41,482 nucleotides of DNA. Source: Alphaproteobacteria bacterium (lineage in GTDB: Bacteria; Pseudomonadota; Alphaproteobacteria; RF32; CAG-239). The notes beneath the pieces were generated by a model. It was given only the letters and a program-made list of their open reading frames with translations, searched no databases and was not told the DNA's origin. Both the position numbers and the translations under genes were made by a program. The DNA is taken from NCBI GenBank assembly GCA_017961285.1, contig JAGCXO010000009.1:1-41482 (forward strand), read 5' to 3'. Below, piece by piece: positions 8,374 to 18,454 of this stretch (the stretch's first letter is position 1; every line of letters starts with the position of its first letter).

Positions 8374-9339
8374 TTAAAATTCTAATAACTCAATTTTATC
8401 TCCGTCTATTCGGCATTTTCCACCCACCGGAAAAGTTATAATCGGGGTTGTATGCCCAAAATCAACATTGGCAATCACCGGGATATTTTTTAGTTCTTTT
8501 TTATTTGCTAATATCTTTTCCAACATTTCTCTGGTTACTTTATGCTCTGGTTCAAACCTTCCGAATACCACCGCTTTTACCGTCGCAAAATCAGGATGCA
8601 ACATCAAAGCTTCCAGACTGCGATTAAAAGCCCAAAGAGCATCTTCCGAACAATGCTCCAAAAACAAAATAGAATTCTTAATATCCGGAAAATATGGTGT
8701 GCCCTTCAACTCATCCATAAGTCCCAAATTTCCACCGACCATACGTCCTTCAGCCTTGCCTTTATTCAAGAGCCAATATCCGTCATTTTTAATAAAATTG
8801 CGGTTCTCTTGATCTCTAAACCATGGATCATCAGACCATTCAGCAGAAGCTTTTATCTCAAAAGGCTTATCTTGCATCAAACATTTTTGAAAATACTCTA
8901 ACGTATAGTCAAAACCTTTCAGCATTCCAAAACTTGAAAAATGGGGCCCTGAATAAGTAACTAATCCTGTCCTTGCATATATTGCATTACTAAGGGCTGT
9001 AATATCCGAGAAACCGCAGAAAATTTTCGGATTCTTTTTTATCAAATCATAATCAAGATAATCCAAAATCTCCATACAATTAACACCGCCAATTACCGTC
9101 AAAATTGCATCAACGGATTTATCGGCAAAAGCTTCATTCAAATCATCCGCACGCGATTTTATCGAAGATGACAAATTCTCATCACATTCATCAACATTTT
9201 TACCATAAGAAACTTTTAATCCCATTTTGTCCAAACGCTCATTTGCAATTTTACGACAATCTTCTTTTATAAGTGCCATACTGCGCGACGGCGCAATAAC
9301 TCTGATATGTGAACCCGAATGTAATTTTGCCGGTATCAT
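8374..9339 (-). CDS. S66-family LD-carboxypeptidase / MccF-like serine peptidase
   Basis: S66 peptidases either trim L,D-peptide bonds in recycled muropeptides (LdcA) or detoxify microcin C-type acyl nucleotides (MccF). In this 321-residue product the nucleophile is Ser111 in CGFSD, with Glu228 (FLEHC) and His296 (GHTTP) completing the triad. The N-terminus (SGSHIRVIAPSRS) and the TYSGPHFSSFG segment look MccF-like. No signal peptide is present, so it acts in the cytoplasm. Start 9339 has AGGGA 5 nt upstream; the frame could extend to 9378 but lacks support there. It heads the peptidase-DUF2157-GDYXXLXY operon just beyond the ribosomal terminator. Confidence 0.85.
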   Translation of the reverse strand: MIPAKLHSGSHIRVIAPSRSMALIKEDCRKIANERLDKMGLKVSYGKNVDECDENLSSSIKSRADDLNEAFADKSVDAILTVIGGVNCMEILDYLDYDLIKKNPKIFCGFSDITALSNAIYARTGLVTYSGPHFSSFGMLKGFDYTLEYFQKCLMQDKPFEIKASAEWSDDPWFRDQENRNFIKNDGYWLLNKGKAEGRMVGGNLGLMDELKGTPYFPDIKNSILFLEHCSEDALWAFNRSLEALMLHPDFATVKAVVFGRFEPEHKVTREMLEKILANKKELKNIPVIANVDFGHTTPIITFPVGGKCRIDGDKIELLEF

Positions 9340-9433
9340 TTCTATCCCTTTCAAAAAATTTTTTAACAAACTGACCAAAGTCTAACACTCAATAGTTAAC
9401 ACAAAGCAAAAACAAAAGATATTTTTCAAAACC

Positions 9434-9463
9434 AAAAGAGCAGTCTTTCGACTGCTCTTTTTT
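9434..9463 (-). terminator. Rho-independent terminator of the ribosomal protein cluster
   Basis: A 12-bp perfect stem (9434-9445 with 9450-9461) closes, on the minus strand, on a GAAA tetraloop and runs into T-rich sequence. It lies 22 nt past the rplO stop and ends the S10-spc transcript. The plus strand could terminate too. Confidence 0.9.
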
Positions 9464-9484
9464 ATTCTATTTAAGCAACTTTTA

Positions 9485-9940
9485 TTAGTCAACAATATTA
9501 ACTTTGCCGCCGGCTTTTTCCACCAAAGCAACCGCTGCTTTAGAAGCAGAATTAACCGAAATATTGACAGCGGTATTAACTGCACCGCGAGCCAACAAAC
9601 GAACACCGTCATAAGATTTGTTAACCAAACCGGCTTTATTCAAAGCTTCCAAATCAACTTTATCAGCTTTCAATTTACCGGCATCAATAGCCTTTTGCAA
9701 ACTGTCCAAATTAACAACTGCAAACTGCTTAGCAAACGGATTCTTAAAACCACGTTTCGGCAATCTGCGGTAAATTGGCATTTGTCCGCCTTCAAAAGCA
9801 TTAATAGCAACACCGCTACGAGCTTTTTGGCCTTTTTGACCATGGCCGGAAGTTTTACCTTTACCACTTCCGATACCGCGACCTACGCGAATGCGATTTT
9901 TGGTTGCTCCATAGTTGTCTTTCAATTCATTAAGTTTCAT
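9485..9940 (-). CDS. rplO: 50S ribosomal protein L15 (uL15)
   Basis: uL15 is a late-assembly protein of the large subunit. The 151-residue product starts [20 protein letters not shown] and carries the Gly-rich [20 protein letters not shown] segment and [15 protein letters not shown]. Start 9940 is preceded by AGGTG at 6 nt; an in-frame GTG at 9949 is less likely. It is the last gene of the cluster: in most bacteria secY follows, but here a strong terminator does. The gap to rpmD holds a hairpin. Confidence 0.96.
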   Translation of the reverse strand: MKLNELKDNYGATKNRIRVGRGIGSGKGKTSGHGQKGQKARSGVAINAFEGGQMPIYRRLPKRGFKNPFAKQFAVVNLDSLQKAIDAGKLKADKVDLEALNKAGLVNKSYDGVRLLARGAVNTAVNISVNSASKAAVALVEKAGGKVNIVD

Positions 9941-9968
9941 TTTCTTCACCTAACATTTTTATCCGGCC

Positions 9969-9992
9969 GACGGCTCCAAAAACAGAGCCGCC
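9969..9992 (-). promoter_or_regulatory. Hairpin in the rpmD-rplO gap
   Basis: On the transcript GGCGGCTC (9992-9985) pairs with GAGCCGTC (9976-9969), 8 bp including one G-U, around a TGTTTTTG loop. No T-run follows, so it is not a simple terminator. It precedes the rplO ribosome binding site and may be a processing, pausing or protein-binding element. Confidence 0.5.
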
Positions 9993-10004
9993 AAGCCCGA
10001 TAGA

Positions 10005-10187
10005 TTAATCTACTATTTGAACCAAATGAGGAATTTTGTTAATCATTCCTCTGATTGCGGCGGTATCTTCCAGCTCGACAACCTTGTTCATTTTGTTCAA
10101 GCCAAGTCCGATAAGGATAGCTTCTTGTTTAGCAGGACGGCCGATTGCACTGCCGATTTGCTTAACTTTTATCGTTTTTCTAGCCAT
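10005..10187 (-). CDS. rpmD: 50S ribosomal protein L30 (uL30)
   Basis: A small large-subunit protein of 60 residues, the usual bacterial length. The sequence [34 protein letters not shown] and the final [12 protein letters not shown] are family-typical. AGGAGG lies 8 nt before the ATG. It follows rpsE by 3 nt and precedes rplO by 64 bp, one of the two wide gaps in the cluster. Confidence 0.95.
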   Translation of the reverse strand: MARKTIKVKQIGSAIGRPAKQEAILIGLGLNKMNKVVELEDTAAIRGMINKIPHLVQIVD

Positions 10188-10190
10188 CGA

Positions 10191-10754
10191 TTAAGCCTCC
10201 TCTTTTTCTACTTTTGCATTAACAGAACCTTCTCTGCGGCTAACAATATCACCAACTTTTTTGCCTCTTTTGGCAGCAACCATTCTTGGTGAATTGATAG
10301 AAGTAAGAGCATCAAATGTTGCCTTAATCATATTGTATGGATTGTTAGAACCCAAAGACTTTGCAACAACATCTTGCACACCCAAAACCTCAAATATAGC
10401 ACGCATAGGACCACCGGCAATAACACCGGTACCGGCAGGAGCAGTTCTCAAAATAACTTTTCCTGCACCAAAACGACCATGAATATCATGGTGCAATGTT
10501 CTGCCCTCACGCAAAGGAATACGAACCATATTTTTCTTTGCTTCGTTTGTAGCTTTGGTAATAGCCTCTGGAACTTCAGCAGCTTTACCAGAACCGAAAC
10601 CAACGCGACCCTTTTGGTCTCCGACTACAACAACAGCAGCAAAAGACATTGTGCGTCCGCCTTTAACGGTTTTAGCTACACGGTTAATATGAACCAGTCT
10701 TTCAACCAATTCTTCTTTCTTTTCTGTTTTACGACGATCTAAAGCTTGTGTCAT
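10191..10754 (-). CDS. rpsE: 30S ribosomal protein S5 (uS5)
   Basis: uS5 sits at the mRNA entry channel and contributes to decoding accuracy. The 187-residue product has [19 protein letters not shown] and [17 protein letters not shown] of the N-terminal double-stranded-RNA-binding-like domain, and the C-terminal [22 protein letters not shown] segment. AAGGAGG precedes the ATG by 5 nt. The short C-terminal tail past the GSNNPYN motif is charged and not unusual. Confidence 0.96.
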   Translation of the reverse strand: MTQALDRRKTEKKEELVERLVHINRVAKTVKGGRTMSFAAVVVVGDQKGRVGFGSGKAAEVPEAITKATNEAKKNMVRIPLREGRTLHHDIHGRFGAGKVILRTAPAGTGVIAGGPMRAIFEVLGVQDVVAKSLGSNNPYNMIKATFDALTSINSPRMVAAKRGKKVGDIVSRREGSVNAKVEKEEA

Positions 10755-10764
10755 ACTAACCTCC

Positions 10765-11127
10765 TTAGAATTTCAAACCAGCTTCACGAGCTGCATCAGC
10801 CAAAGCCCTAACACGGCCGTGATAAATGTAACCACCGCGATCAAAAACAACTTCGCTCACGCCGGCTTTCAAAGCTCTTTCAGCAACAGTTTTACCAATT
10901 ACAGTGGCAGCAGCAACCGTTGAAGTTTTTTGAACATTTGTTCTGACTTCTTTATCCAAAGTAGAAGCCGAAGCAACAGTTGCACCTTTAACATCGTCGA
11001 TGATTTGTGCGTAGATATGCTTACCGCTGCGAAAAACTGACAATCTCATTTTGCCGTTTGCAGCGTTTCTCAAAGCTGTTCTAACGCGGGCTTGTCTTTT
11101 CTTAAACAATTTTCTTGACGTATTCAT
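10765..11127 (-). CDS. rplR: 50S ribosomal protein L18 (uL18)
   Basis: uL18 binds 5S rRNA in the central protuberance. The 120-residue product ends [19 protein letters not shown], the classic L18 C-terminus, and contains [19 protein letters not shown] choose ATG 11127 because AAGGA lies 9 nt upstream; the ATG at 11136 would abut the Shine-Dalgarno. It follows rplF with a 12-bp gap. Confidence 0.95.
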   Translation of the reverse strand: MNTSRKLFKKRQARVRTALRNAANGKMRLSVFRSGKHIYAQIIDDVKGATVASASTLDKEVRTNVQKTSTVAAATVIGKTVAERALKAGVSEVVFDRGGYIYHGRVRALADAAREAGLKF

Positions 11128-11139
11128 CAGACTCATTCC

Positions 11140-11679
11140 TTATTTCTTCTTGCCTTCTTTACGACGAACATATTCATTAGTATATCTCACACCTTTGCCT
11201 TTATATGGCTCCGGTTTTCTATATTCACGAATTTTATCGGCAACTTGTCCGACAAGTTGTTTATTAGCTCCGAAAACAGTTAACTGTGTCGGTGAAACAC
11301 AAGTAATCTTAATACCTTCCGGTGCCATAAACACAACTTCGTGTGAAAAGCCTAAAGATAATACCAATTTTTTCGAGCCTTCCATTCTGGCCTTATAACC
11401 TACGCCAATCAATTCCAACTGTTTGGTAAAACCTTCGCTTACACCTTTAACAATAGAATTTATTTGGGCTCTGGTAGTTCCCCACAAAGCTCTGGCTTGC
11501 TGTGATTGACTCAACGGAGTAACCACAATTTTGTTCTCTTCCAATTTGGTGCTGACATGGCTATCGTCAAAAGAAAAAGACAACTCACCGTTTTTACCTT
11601 TTACAATAACCGTATTGTTCTCAATTTTAACTTCAACACCGGCAGGGATAACAACTGGATATTTTCCAACTCTAGACAT
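11140..11679 (-). CDS. rplF: 50S ribosomal protein L6 (uL6)
   Basis: uL6 lies near the factor-binding site and sarcin-ricin loop. The 179-residue product has the two-repeat architecture: SRVGKYPVVIPAGVEV at the N-terminus, LIGVGYKARMEG in the middle, and IREYRKPEPYKGKGVRY near the C-terminus, all well conserved. GGGAG precedes the ATG. It is complete and in the standard position between rpsH and rplR. Confidence 0.96.
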   Translation of the reverse strand: MSRVGKYPVVIPAGVEVKIENNTVIVKGKNGELSFSFDDSHVSTKLEENKIVVTPLSQSQQARALWGTTRAQINSIVKGVSEGFTKQLELIGVGYKARMEGSKKLVLSLGFSHEVVFMAPEGIKITCVSPTQLTVFGANKQLVGQVADKIREYRKPEPYKGKGVRYTNEYVRRKEGKKK

Positions 11680-11691
11680 ACCAATTCTCCC

Positions 11692-12090
11692 TTAAAATAC
11701 CTGACAAAGAATTTCACCGCCAACATTGGCTTTGCGAGCATCACTATCACTCATAACTCCTTGCGGAGTAGAAATAATAGAAATACCCAAGCCGTTATAA
11801 ACTCTTGGCAAATCTTTCACGCTAGAATATACGCGACGACCAGGAGTTGATACACGGTAAATTTCTTTAATTACAGAAGCACCTTCAAAGTACTTCAACT
11901 TAATACGAAGTTCATCAATACCGGCCTTAACATTATATCTTTCATAACCCAAGATATAGCCTTCTTTTTTCAAAACTTCTAATACGCTTTCACGCAGGCG
12001 AGAAGCAGGAGAAACAACTTCCTTTTTCTTCGCGCTTTGTGCGTTTCTAATGCGTGTGAGCATATCGCCCAAAGGATCAGACATAGACAT
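11692..12090 (-). CDS. rpsH: 30S ribosomal protein S8 (uS8)
   Basis: uS8 binds helix 21 of 16S rRNA; in Escherichia coli it also represses the spc operon at the rplE mRNA, though I see no obvious mimic here. The 132-residue product has [14 protein letters not shown] at the start and [30 protein letters not shown] at the end, the latter in two parts of the usual S8 signature. Start 12090 has AGGAGG 7 nt upstream; the ATG at 12084 is too distant. Confidence 0.96.
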   Translation of the reverse strand: MSMSDPLGDMLTRIRNAQSAKKKEVVSPASRLRESVLEVLKKEGYILGYERYNVKAGIDELRIKLKYFEGASVIKEIYRVSTPGRRVYSSVKDLPRVYNGLGISIISTPQGVMSDSDARKANVGGEILCQVF

Positions 12091-12104
12091 CTAAAAACCT
12101 CCTA

Positions 12105-12410
12105 CTACCAGCTTGATTTAACCAAACCGGGGATCTCACCGAAGCCTGCCATTCTTCTCAATTCGTTACGGCAAAGCTTAAACTTGCGATATACCCCGCG
12201 TGAACGACCGGTGTTCTCACAACGATTCTTAATGCGAACCCTTGAAGAACTGCGCGGCATTTCTGCCAACTTCAATACCATCTTGAAACGTTCTTCAGGA
12301 GAGGTATTTTTATCTTTGATTGCTGCAACCAATTTACCGCGTCTTGCTGCAAATTTTTTGGTTTTAGCAACCCTTTTTAAGTTTCTGTAAATTGAACTTG
12401 TTTTTGCCAT
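12105..12410 (-). CDS. rpsN: 30S ribosomal protein S14 (uS14), zinc-free form
   Basis: The 101-residue product is the long C-minus type: it lacks the paired CxxC zinc motifs of the short S14 and ends [13 protein letters not shown] as in proteobacteria. [23 protein letters not shown] is the conserved 16S-binding region. The long zinc-independent form in the spc cluster is what proteobacteria normally carry. GGGAGA precedes the ATG. Confidence 0.96.
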   Translation of the reverse strand: MAKTSSIYRNLKRVAKTKKFAARRGKLVAAIKDKNTSPEERFKMVLKLAEMPRSSSRVRIKNRCENTGRSRGVYRKFKLCRNELRRMAGFGEIPGLVKSSW

Positions 12411-12424
12411 ATTATCTCTCCCGC

Positions 12425-12964
12425 TTAGTTCTTAATCGGTAGGTTAAAACTGGTCAGAAGCATTTTTGCTTCTTCGTTGGTTTTTGCCGATGTGCAGATA
12501 ACAATATCCATTCCGCGAACAGCATCAACCTTTTCATAGTTAATTTCCGGGAAAATAATCTGCTCTTTAATACCAAAAGCAAAATTGCCTTTTCCATCAA
12601 AGTTCTTTCCCTGAATTCCATGAAAGTCTCTAATTCTCGGTAAAGCCATATTTACAAGTCTCTCCAAGAATTCATACATTTTTTCGCGTCTCAAGGTAAC
12701 CTTGCAGCCCAAAGGCATACCTTCTCTTACCTTAAAAGTAGCGATAGACTTGCGAGCATGAGTAATAATAGCCTTTTGTCCGGCAATCAAACTCATTTCA
12801 TCAGCCGCATTGTTCAATTTTTTCTTGTCTGCCACAGCGTCACCAACGCCCATGTTCAAAACAATTTTGGTCAACTTAGGAACCTCATGTGGATTCTTGT
12901 AACCGAATTTCTCCACAAGAGCTTTCTTAATGACTTCATTATACAATTTTTCAAAATTTGTCAT
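12425..12964 (-). CDS. rplE: 50S ribosomal protein L5 (uL5)
   Basis: uL5 binds 5S rRNA and touches the P-site tRNA. The 179-residue product shows [19 protein letters not shown], the [25 protein letters not shown] segment, and [24 protein letters not shown], ending [10 protein letters not shown]. Full length; AGGGA precedes the ATG. Standard place between rplX and rpsN. Confidence 0.97.
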   Translation of the reverse strand: MTNFEKLYNEVIKKALVEKFGYKNPHEVPKLTKIVLNMGVGDAVADKKKLNNAADEMSLIAGQKAIITHARKSIATFKVREGMPLGCKVTLRREKMYEFLERLVNMALPRIRDFHGIQGKNFDGKGNFAFGIKEQIIFPEINYEKVDAVRGMDIVICTSAKTNEEAKMLLTSFNLPIKN

Positions 12965-12977
12965 CTTTCAAAATCCC

Positions 12978-13298
12978 TTATTTATCGATTACATCACCGG
13001 ACTTACGGGCAAAACGCACCTTACGTCCATTAACTTCTTTATATCCAACTTTTGTTCCCTTGCCTGATTTAGCATCAACAATTGCAACTTTAGAAACATT
13101 TATTGGGGCTTCTTTGGTCAAAATTCCGCCGGCAGAAGCTTGGCTGGGTTTTGTATGACGTTTAACCAAATTAACGCCCTGAACAACAACTTTACCCTCT
13201 TTCGGCATAGCCTTTACAACCTCACCGGTTTTGCCTTTGTCATCACCTGACAAAACAATAACCTGATCGCCTTTTTTAATTTTTAACTTAAGGTTCAT
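12978..13298 (-). CDS. rplX: 50S ribosomal protein L24 (uL24)
   Basis: uL24 starts large-subunit assembly and lies near the tunnel exit. The 106-residue product has the KOW motif [33 protein letters not shown], and a C-terminus with [11 protein letters not shown]. Its ATG overlaps the rplN stop by one base (TAATG), with GGAGG 7 nt upstream, so the two are translationally coupled. Confidence 0.96.
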   Translation of the reverse strand: MNLKLKIKKGDQVIVLSGDDKGKTGEVVKAMPKEGKVVVQGVNLVKRHTKPSQASAGGILTKEAPINVSKVAIVDAKSGKGTKVGYKEVNGRKVRFARKSGDVIDK

Positions 13299-13666
13299 TA
13301 CAATACCTCCGGTGCTAATGAAATTATCTTCATAAATTTCTTCGCACGCAATTCTCTGGTAACAGGACCAAAGATACGAGTTCCGATCGGCTCTCCGTCC
13401 TTATTAATCAGAACAGCCGCATTAGAGTCAAAACGAATAATAGATCCGTCTTTACGTCTAATATCGCTTGCTGTGCGAACGATAACTGCTTTATGGACAT
13501 CACCTTTCTTAACACGGCCTTTCGGCAGAGCATCCTTAATCGAAACAACGATTACATCACCGACGGTTGCATGCATTCTTTTAGAACCGCCCAGAACCTT
13601 TATGCACTGCACTTGACGTGCGCCCGAATTATCAGCAACATCCAAGTTGGTTTGCATTTGTATCAT
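13298..13666 (-). CDS. rplN: 50S ribosomal protein L14 (uL14)
   Basis: uL14 forms inter-subunit bridges and is the docking site of the silencing factor RsfS. The 122-residue product is highly conserved: [19 protein letters not shown] at the start, [33 protein letters not shown], and [12 protein letters not shown] at the end. AAGGA precedes the ATG. It overlaps rplX by one base. Confidence 0.97.
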   Translation of the reverse strand: MIQMQTNLDVADNSGARQVQCIKVLGGSKRMHATVGDVIVVSIKDALPKGRVKKGDVHKAVIVRTASDIRRKDGSIIRFDSNAAVLINKDGEPIGTRIFGPVTRELRAKKFMKIISLAPEVL

Positions 13667-13681
13667 TTTTTTATTCCTTCT

Positions 13682-13921
13682 CTATTCGGCGTTATCAACT
13701 AACACTGTCCAAGATTTGGTCTTTGAATAAGGTTTAGATTCAATAATCCTAACCTCATCACCAATCTTAAACTGATTATTCTCATCATGAGCCGCATATT
13801 TTTTGCTTCTCTTAATGAATTTACGATAAACAGGGTGCATAACTTGACGTTCAACTTTAACGACAACTGTCTTATCCTGCTTATCACTAACAACAACACC
13901 TTGAAGAATTCTTTTAGGCAT
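13682..13921 (-). CDS. rpsQ: 30S ribosomal protein S17 (uS17)
   Basis: uS17 is a primary 16S rRNA binder of OB fold. The 79-residue product has [39 protein letters not shown] and [18 protein letters not shown], all standard. GGAGA lies upstream of the ATG. It follows rpmC by 11 bp. Confidence 0.96.
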   Translation of the reverse strand: MPKRILQGVVVSDKQDKTVVVKVERQVMHPVYRKFIKRSKKYAAHDENNQFKIGDEVRIIESKPYSKTKSWTVLVDNAE

Positions 13922-13932
13922 ATCTTTTTCTC

Positions 13933-14130
13933 CTAACTATTCTTCTTACGCTCTGTTATAAGCGTATTGATTTTTGCAATATCGCGACGGACTTTGCGCA
14001 TACTTGCCGTATTTTGCAACTGTCCGGTAGAATGTTGAACACGCAAGTTAAATTGCTCTTTTTTTGATTCAAGCAATTTAGCTTCCAATTCATCAACACT
14101 CATACTGCGAAGTTCTTTTGTTTTTGCCAT
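13933..14130 (-). CDS. rpmC: 50S ribosomal protein L29 (uL29)
   Basis: uL29 is a two-helix protein at the tunnel exit that helps dock trigger factor and SRP. The 65-residue product has [23 protein letters not shown] and a second helix with [16 protein letters not shown], the usual pattern. The start has AAGGAG about 10 nt upstream and comes 1 nt after the rplP stop, suggesting coupled translation. Confidence 0.95.
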   Translation of the reverse strand: MAKTKELRSMSVDELEAKLLESKKEQFNLRVQHSTGQLQNTASMRKVRRDIAKINTLITERKKNS

Positions 14131-14131
14131 C

Positions 14132-14560
14132 TTATGCTACTCCTTGGTCAGAATTAAGGCGTTTTACAAACTTTGTTTTAATTGGAAGTTTGGCTGCACC
14201 CAAAGCAAAAGCTGTTCTTGCAACTTCCTCAGGAACACCATCAATTTCAAACATAATTCTGCCTGGTTTTACTCTGGCGCACCAATATTCGATAGAACCT
14301 TTACCTTTACCCATACGAACTTCGGCAGGTTTATCAGATACTGGCACATCTGGAAAAATTCGAATCCATACTCTTCCGGCTCTTTTCATTTCACGCGTAA
14401 TCGCACGACGAGCTGCCTCAATTTGGCGAGCTGTAATACGATCCGGTGTCAAAGCCTTCAATCCATATGCTCCGAAACTCAATTCCGCACCACCTTTAGC
14501 CAAGCCGTGAATACGGCCCTTGTGTTGCTTGCGGAATTTTAATCTTTTTGGACTTAACAT
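14132..14560 (-). CDS. rplP: 50S ribosomal protein L16 (uL16)
   Basis: uL16 completes the A-site region of the large subunit. The 142-residue product contains [49 protein letters not shown] and PIKTKFV. The Arg that is hydroxylated by YcfD in E. coli falls in the [11 protein letters not shown] loop region; I see no hydroxylase gene here. GAGG lies about 10 nt before the ATG. Confidence 0.97.
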   Translation of the reverse strand: MLSPKRLKFRKQHKGRIHGLAKGGAELSFGAYGLKALTPDRITARQIEAARRAITREMKRAGRVWIRIFPDVPVSDKPAEVRMGKGKGSIEYWCARVKPGRIMFEIDGVPEEVARTAFALGAAKLPIKTKFVKRLNSDQGVA

Positions 14561-14579
14561 TTTCTTATAACCTCAAAGT

Positions 14580-15248
14580 TTACTTGTTACTAGCCAACTT
14601 TTTGTCTTGAGCCATCGGATCATGAGCCATAATTTCGCCCTTATAAATCCAAACTTTAACGCCACAAGCACCATAAGTTGTGTGAGCAGTCGAAGTTGCA
14701 TAGTCAATGTCAGCGCGCAATGTGTGCAAAGGAACACGACCTTCACGATACTGTTCGGTTCTGGCAATTTCTGCCCCGCCCAAACGACCGCTGCAGCTTA
14801 CTTTAATTCCTTCAGCGCCCAAACGCAATGCTGATTGCATAACGCGTTTCATAGCTCTGCGGAAAGCAATACGTCTTTCCAATTGTTGAGCAACACTGTC
14901 AGCAACAAGCTGTGCATCCAACTCCGGTTTTCTTACTTCCAAAATATTCAATTGAACTTCCGAAGATGTCAAAGCTTGAATTTCTTTTCTCAAAGCTTCA
15001 ATATCTTGTCCTTTCTTGCCGATAACAATACCCGGTCTAGCCGAATGTATGGTTACTCTGGCTTTTTTGGCAGGACGTTCAATCACAATCTTGCTGATTC
15101 CGGCCTGAGCCAGTTTCTCTTTCAAGAATTCTTTAATTTTAACGTCTTCATGCAAATATTGAGCATAATTCTCATCTGCATACCAACGAGAGTCCCAAGT
15201 GCGGTTAACTCCCAAACGAAGACTTGTAGGATTTGCTTTCTGTCCCAT
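14580..15248 (-). CDS. rpsC: 30S ribosomal protein S3 (uS3)
   Basis: uS3 lines the mRNA entry tunnel and contributes to its helicase activity. The 222-residue product starts with the canonical [14 protein letters not shown], has the KH motif [16 protein letters not shown], and the [20 protein letters not shown] segment with GGAEIARTE. Start 15248 has GGAG 7 nt upstream; the in-frame GTG at 15263 lies inside rplV. It follows the rplV stop by 4 bp. Confidence 0.97.
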   Translation of the reverse strand: MGQKANPTSLRLGVNRTWDSRWYADENYAQYLHEDVKIKEFLKEKLAQAGISKIVIERPAKKARVTIHSARPGIVIGKKGQDIEALRKEIQALTSSEVQLNILEVRKPELDAQLVADSVAQQLERRIAFRRAMKRVMQSALRLGAEGIKVSCSGRLGGAEIARTEQYREGRVPLHTLRADIDYATSTAHTTYGACGVKVWIYKGEIMAHDPMAQDKKLASNK

Positions 15249-15252
15249 ACCT

Positions 15253-15627
15253 TTACTCCCCACGCTCGGTTACAACGATTGTAATGTTGGAGAAAGGTTT
15301 CAAAACCCTGGCTCCTCTTCCGCGACCGCGCGCATGCATACGTTTCATTACAAAACTCTTTCCGCAATAAGCTTCACTAACATAAAGCTTATCAATGTTT
15401 AACTGATGATTGTTTTCAGCATTTGCAATCGCAGATTGCAAAACTTTCAAAACCGACTTTGCAATTCTCTTCTTTGAGAAAGTGAGCTCAGCAACAGCCT
15501 TTTCAACATTTAAACCACGGATTGTCGCAGCAACAAGGTTAAGTTTTTGCGGGCTTGTACGCAATGCATAGCAAACAGCTTTCGCTTGATTTGCAGCAAG
15601 GCTTCTAACGTCTTTAGATTTTCCCAT
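15253..15627 (-). CDS. rplV: 50S ribosomal protein L22 (uL22)
   Basis: uL22 lines the exit tunnel with its beta-hairpin. The 124-residue product shows [22 protein letters not shown], the [16 protein letters not shown] helix and [18 protein letters not shown], the hairpin tip region. AGGAG precedes the ATG, 2 bp after the rpsS stop. Confidence 0.96.
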   Translation of the reverse strand: MGKSKDVRSLAANQAKAVCYALRTSPQKLNLVAATIRGLNVEKAVAELTFSKKRIAKSVLKVLQSAIANAENNHQLNIDKLYVSEAYCGKSFVMKRMHARGRGRGARVLKPFSNITIVVTERGE

Positions 15628-15629
15628 TA

Positions 15630-15908
15630 CTAACTCCTATTTGCTTTCTTATCTGCGGCGTGGCCGTAAAAAGTACGAGTAGGAGCAAATTCACCGAATT
15701 TGTGGCCTACCATATCTTCAGTAACCAATACCGGGATAAACTTATGACCATTGTGAACACCAAATGTCAAGCCAACAAACTGTGGCAACATTGTTGATCT
15801 GCGCGACCAAATTTTTATAACCTCATTACGGCTAGAATTTCTGGCAGCGTCTGCTTTCTTCAGAAGATATCCATCAACAAACGGTCCTTTCCATACTGAA
15901 CGTGTCAT
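15630..15908 (-). CDS. rpsS: 30S ribosomal protein S19 (uS19)
   Basis: uS19 lies in the 30S head near the A site and the uS13 partner. The 92-residue product begins [17 protein letters not shown] and contains [16 protein letters not shown] and the [23 protein letters not shown] signature region (in two parts), all canonical. AAGGAG precedes the ATG. It follows rplB by 14 bp. Confidence 0.97.
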   Translation of the reverse strand: MTRSVWKGPFVDGYLLKKADAARNSSRNEVIKIWSRRSTMLPQFVGLTFGVHNGHKFIPVLVTEDMVGHKFGEFAPTRTFYGHAADKKANRS

Positions 15909-15922
15909 TAGCTTATCTCCTT

Positions 15923-16756
15923 CTATTTCTTATTATCATGACGCGAACGCATAATAAAGCGATCTGTCTTCTTGTTAGAACGTGTTCTTCCGCCTTTAGT
16001 CGGTTTGCCCCACGGAGTTGTCGGATGACGACCGCCAGATGTGCGACCTTCACCACCACCCATCGGGTGATCAACCGGGTTCATGGCTACACCGCGTGAT
16101 ACAGGACGTAAACCCAACCAACGTGTGCGACCGGCCTTACCTAAAGACCTGTTTTGATTATCCGGATTAGAAACAGCACCAACTGTTGCCAAGCACTCTT
16201 CGCGAACAATTCTCAGTTCGCCCGAGCTCAACTTCAATTGAGCATATCCGGCATCTTTACCAACAACTTGAGCATAGCAACCGGCAGCACGAACCAACTG
16301 TCCGCCTTTACCGGAACGCAACTCAACATTGTGAACAATTGTACCAACCGGCATATTTTTCAAAGGCATAGCATTTCCGGGTTTGATATCAGCTTTTTGA
16401 GCCGAAATAACCTTGTCACCAGCCTTCAATCTTTGAGGAGCCAAAATATAAGCCTTTTCGCCGTCTTCATAGCTGATCAAAGCAATGAAAGATGAGCGGT
16501 TCGGATCATATTCGATTCTCTCAACCGTGGCTTCCATATCAAATTTATTACGTCTGAAGTCGATAATTCTGAGCTTGCGTTTATGTCCGCCGCCCTTTCT
16601 CCGACTTGTAACATGTCCAAAATTATCACGCCCACCGGTCTTAGTAAGACCAATTGTCAAAGACTTCTCAGGAGCTCCTTTATAAAGCTCGCTTCTGTCA
16701 ACAATAACAAGTTGACGAAGTCCAGGAGACGTGGGCTTATATGTTTTTAACACCAT
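15923..16756 (-). CDS. rplB: 50S ribosomal protein L2 (uL2)
   Basis: uL2 is a primary 23S binder needed for subunit association and peptidyl transferase assembly. The 277-residue product has [14 protein letters not shown] at the N-terminus, [19 protein letters not shown], and the catalytic-region loop [17 protein letters not shown] containing the conserved His. Full length and family-typical. Weak AGGAA precedes the ATG. Confidence 0.97.
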   Translation of the reverse strand: MVLKTYKPTSPGLRQLVIVDRSELYKGAPEKSLTIGLTKTGGRDNFGHVTSRRKGGGHKRKLRIIDFRRNKFDMEATVERIEYDPNRSSFIALISYEDGEKAYILAPQRLKAGDKVISAQKADIKPGNAMPLKNMPVGTIVHNVELRSGKGGQLVRAAGCYAQVVGKDAGYAQLKLSSGELRIVREECLATVGAVSNPDNQNRSLGKAGRTRWLGLRPVSRGVAMNPVDHPMGGGEGRTSGGRHPTTPWGKPTKGGRTRSNKKTDRFIMRSRHDNKK

Positions 16757-16759
16757 TTT

Positions 16760-17077
16760 TTAAATTCCTGTTGTAACATCAATATTTTGACCTTCGGCAA
16801 GAGTAACCAAAGCTTTTTTATAGTCAGAACGGCAACCCGTATGACCTCTGAATCTTTTTACCTTACCAAACTGACGAATAGTATTCACTTTAACGACCTT
16901 GACGCCAAAAATAGCTTCAACGGCAGCTTTAACAGCTTCCTTGCTTGCATCCAACGGAACTTTAAAAACAACTTTTCCGTTTTCTGACAACAGCATAGAT
17001 TTCTCAGTGATTACCGGACGAACCAATGTATCATACATAGATGCAACTACATTGTTGGCTTTAACATTCTTTTTCAT
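16760..17077 (-). CDS. rplW: 50S ribosomal protein L23 (uL23)
   Basis: uL23 sits at the tunnel exit and is a docking point for trigger factor and SRP. The 105-residue product has [36 protein letters not shown] and [18 protein letters not shown]. Its ATG overlaps the rplD stop by 4 bp (ATGA), a standard translational coupling. GAGGA lies about 9 nt upstream. Confidence 0.96.
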   Translation of the reverse strand: MKKNVKANNVVASMYDTLVRPVITEKSMLLSENGKVVFKVPLDASKEAVKAAVEAIFGVKVVKVNTIRQFGKVKRFRGHTGCRSDYKKALVTLAEGQNIDVTTGI

Positions 17078-17697
17078 TTCAGTCTTTCCTCCAAGCAGTT
17101 AACAGCGTCTTTAGTCAACACCAGTTTGTCTCTTCTCAAGATGTCATATACATTGGCGCCGATTGTCGGCAAAACATCAATACCGGCAATATTGCGAGAA
17201 GCCAATGCGAAGTTAATATCAACTTCTTTTCCATCAACGACCAAGCAATTATTCCAACCCAAAGCATTGAGCTTATCTTGCAAATCTTTGGTTTTTGGTG
17301 AAGACAATTTAATATCATCAACAACAACCAAATTACCGTCTTTAGCTTTTGCAGAAAGAGCAATTTTCAAGCCTAAACGTCTGAATTTCTTGGTCAACTC
17401 ATGTGAGTGATCACGAACAACCGGACCAAACACGATTCCACCTTTTCTAAATTGAGTTCCTTTACGGCTACCTTGACGAGCATTACCGGAACCTTTTTGC
17501 TTAAAAGGTTTCGCAGGCGTCAAAGCAACTTCGGAACGGCCTTTAGTTTTGTGAGTTCCGGCTTGCATTTTGGCCAATTGCCATCTTACAACCCGTTGCA
17601 AAATATCAGCTCTGACTTCCAAACCGAAAATCGATTCGTTAAGTTCAATAGAACCGACATTTTTATTATCTAAACTTAAGATGTCCTGTTTCATCAT
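17074..17697 (-). CDS. rplD: 50S ribosomal protein L4 (uL4)
   Basis: uL4 lines the tunnel and, in gammaproteobacteria, represses the S10 operon through the rpsJ leader; whether it does so here is not known. The 207-residue product has [16 protein letters not shown], the loop [18 protein letters not shown] and [17 protein letters not shown]. Two adjacent ATGs (17697, 17694) are both compatible with AAGGA upstream. It overlaps rplW by 4 bp. Confidence 0.96.
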   Translation of the reverse strand: MMKQDILSLDNKNVGSIELNESIFGLEVRADILQRVVRWQLAKMQAGTHKTKGRSEVALTPAKPFKQKGSGNARQGSRKGTQFRKGGIVFGPVVRDHSHELTKKFRRLGLKIALSAKAKDGNLVVVDDIKLSSPKTKDLQDKLNALGWNNCLVVDGKEVDINFALASRNIAGIDVLPTIGANVYDILRRDKLVLTKDAVNCLEERLK

Positions 17698-17711
17698 TTT
17701 ATTCCTTTAAA

Positions 17712-18431
17712 TTATGCATTATCAGCTGTTTCAGCTTTAACTGCGACAGGTGCATCAACTTTTTTCAAACCTGCAGGCAAAGGAAGCTCGACATTTGCAG
17801 TTTTTTTGATGGCATCAGTAATACGAACCCAAGAATTTTCACTTCCCGGAACACCGCCTTTTACCATAATCAAACCCTTGTCAGCATCAATGGCTACAAC
17901 TTTAAGGTTTTGAACGGTAACACGTTCAGACCCCATATGTCCTGCCATTTTCTTGCCCTTAAATACTTTACCCGGGTCCTGTCTCTGACCGGTAGAACCA
18001 TGAGAACGGTGAGAAATAGAAACACCGTGGCTGGCTTCCAAGCCGGCAAAATTATGACGTTTCATCGGACCTGCAAAACCTTTACCTAAAGATGTTGCAC
18101 AAACATCAACAAATTGCCCGCAAACGAAGTGTTCTACAGACAGCTCAGCACCAACAGAAAGCAGGCAGTCTTCAGAAACTCTGAACTCGCCCAATTTCTT
18201 TTTTGGCTCAACATTAGCCTTGGCAAAATGTCCTTTCAAAGCTTTGGAAACATTTTTTGCTTTAACAGCACCAGTTCCGAGTTGAACAGCCGTATAACCG
18301 TCCTTCTCTTGTGTCTTAACTGCAACAACTTGCAAGTTATCAACACTCAAAACAGTAACTGGCACATGAGTTCCATTTGCTTCAAAAATACGGGACATTC
18401 CCAATTTTTTTGCGATTAAACCAGTACGCAT
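17712..18431 (-). CDS. rplC: 50S ribosomal protein L3 (uL3)
   Basis: uL3 is an early assembly protein reaching the peptidyl transferase centre. The 239-residue product starts [16 protein letters not shown] and has [32 protein letters not shown] and [19 protein letters not shown]. It carries a short Ala/Val-rich C-terminal tail past the core. The start at 18431 matches the family; the frame upstream to 18476 crosses a predicted hairpin and is not conserved. AAGGA lies 10 nt upstream. Confidence 0.96.
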   Translation of the reverse strand: MRTGLIAKKLGMSRIFEANGTHVPVTVLSVDNLQVVAVKTQEKDGYTAVQLGTGAVKAKNVSKALKGHFAKANVEPKKKLGEFRVSEDCLLSVGAELSVEHFVCGQFVDVCATSLGKGFAGPMKRHNFAGLEASHGVSISHRSHGSTGQRQDPGKVFKGKKMAGHMGSERVTVQNLKVVAIDADKGLIMVKGGVPGSENSWVRITDAIKKTANVELPLPAGLKKVDAPVAVKAETADNA

Positions 18432-18454
18432 TTTTATTTTTTCCTTTTCAATTG

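Noticed and set aside
9695..18419. Plus-strand and alternative-frame ORFs within the ribosomal cluster
   Set aside because: Every one is covered by an intact, strongly conserved ribosomal protein gene on the minus strand.
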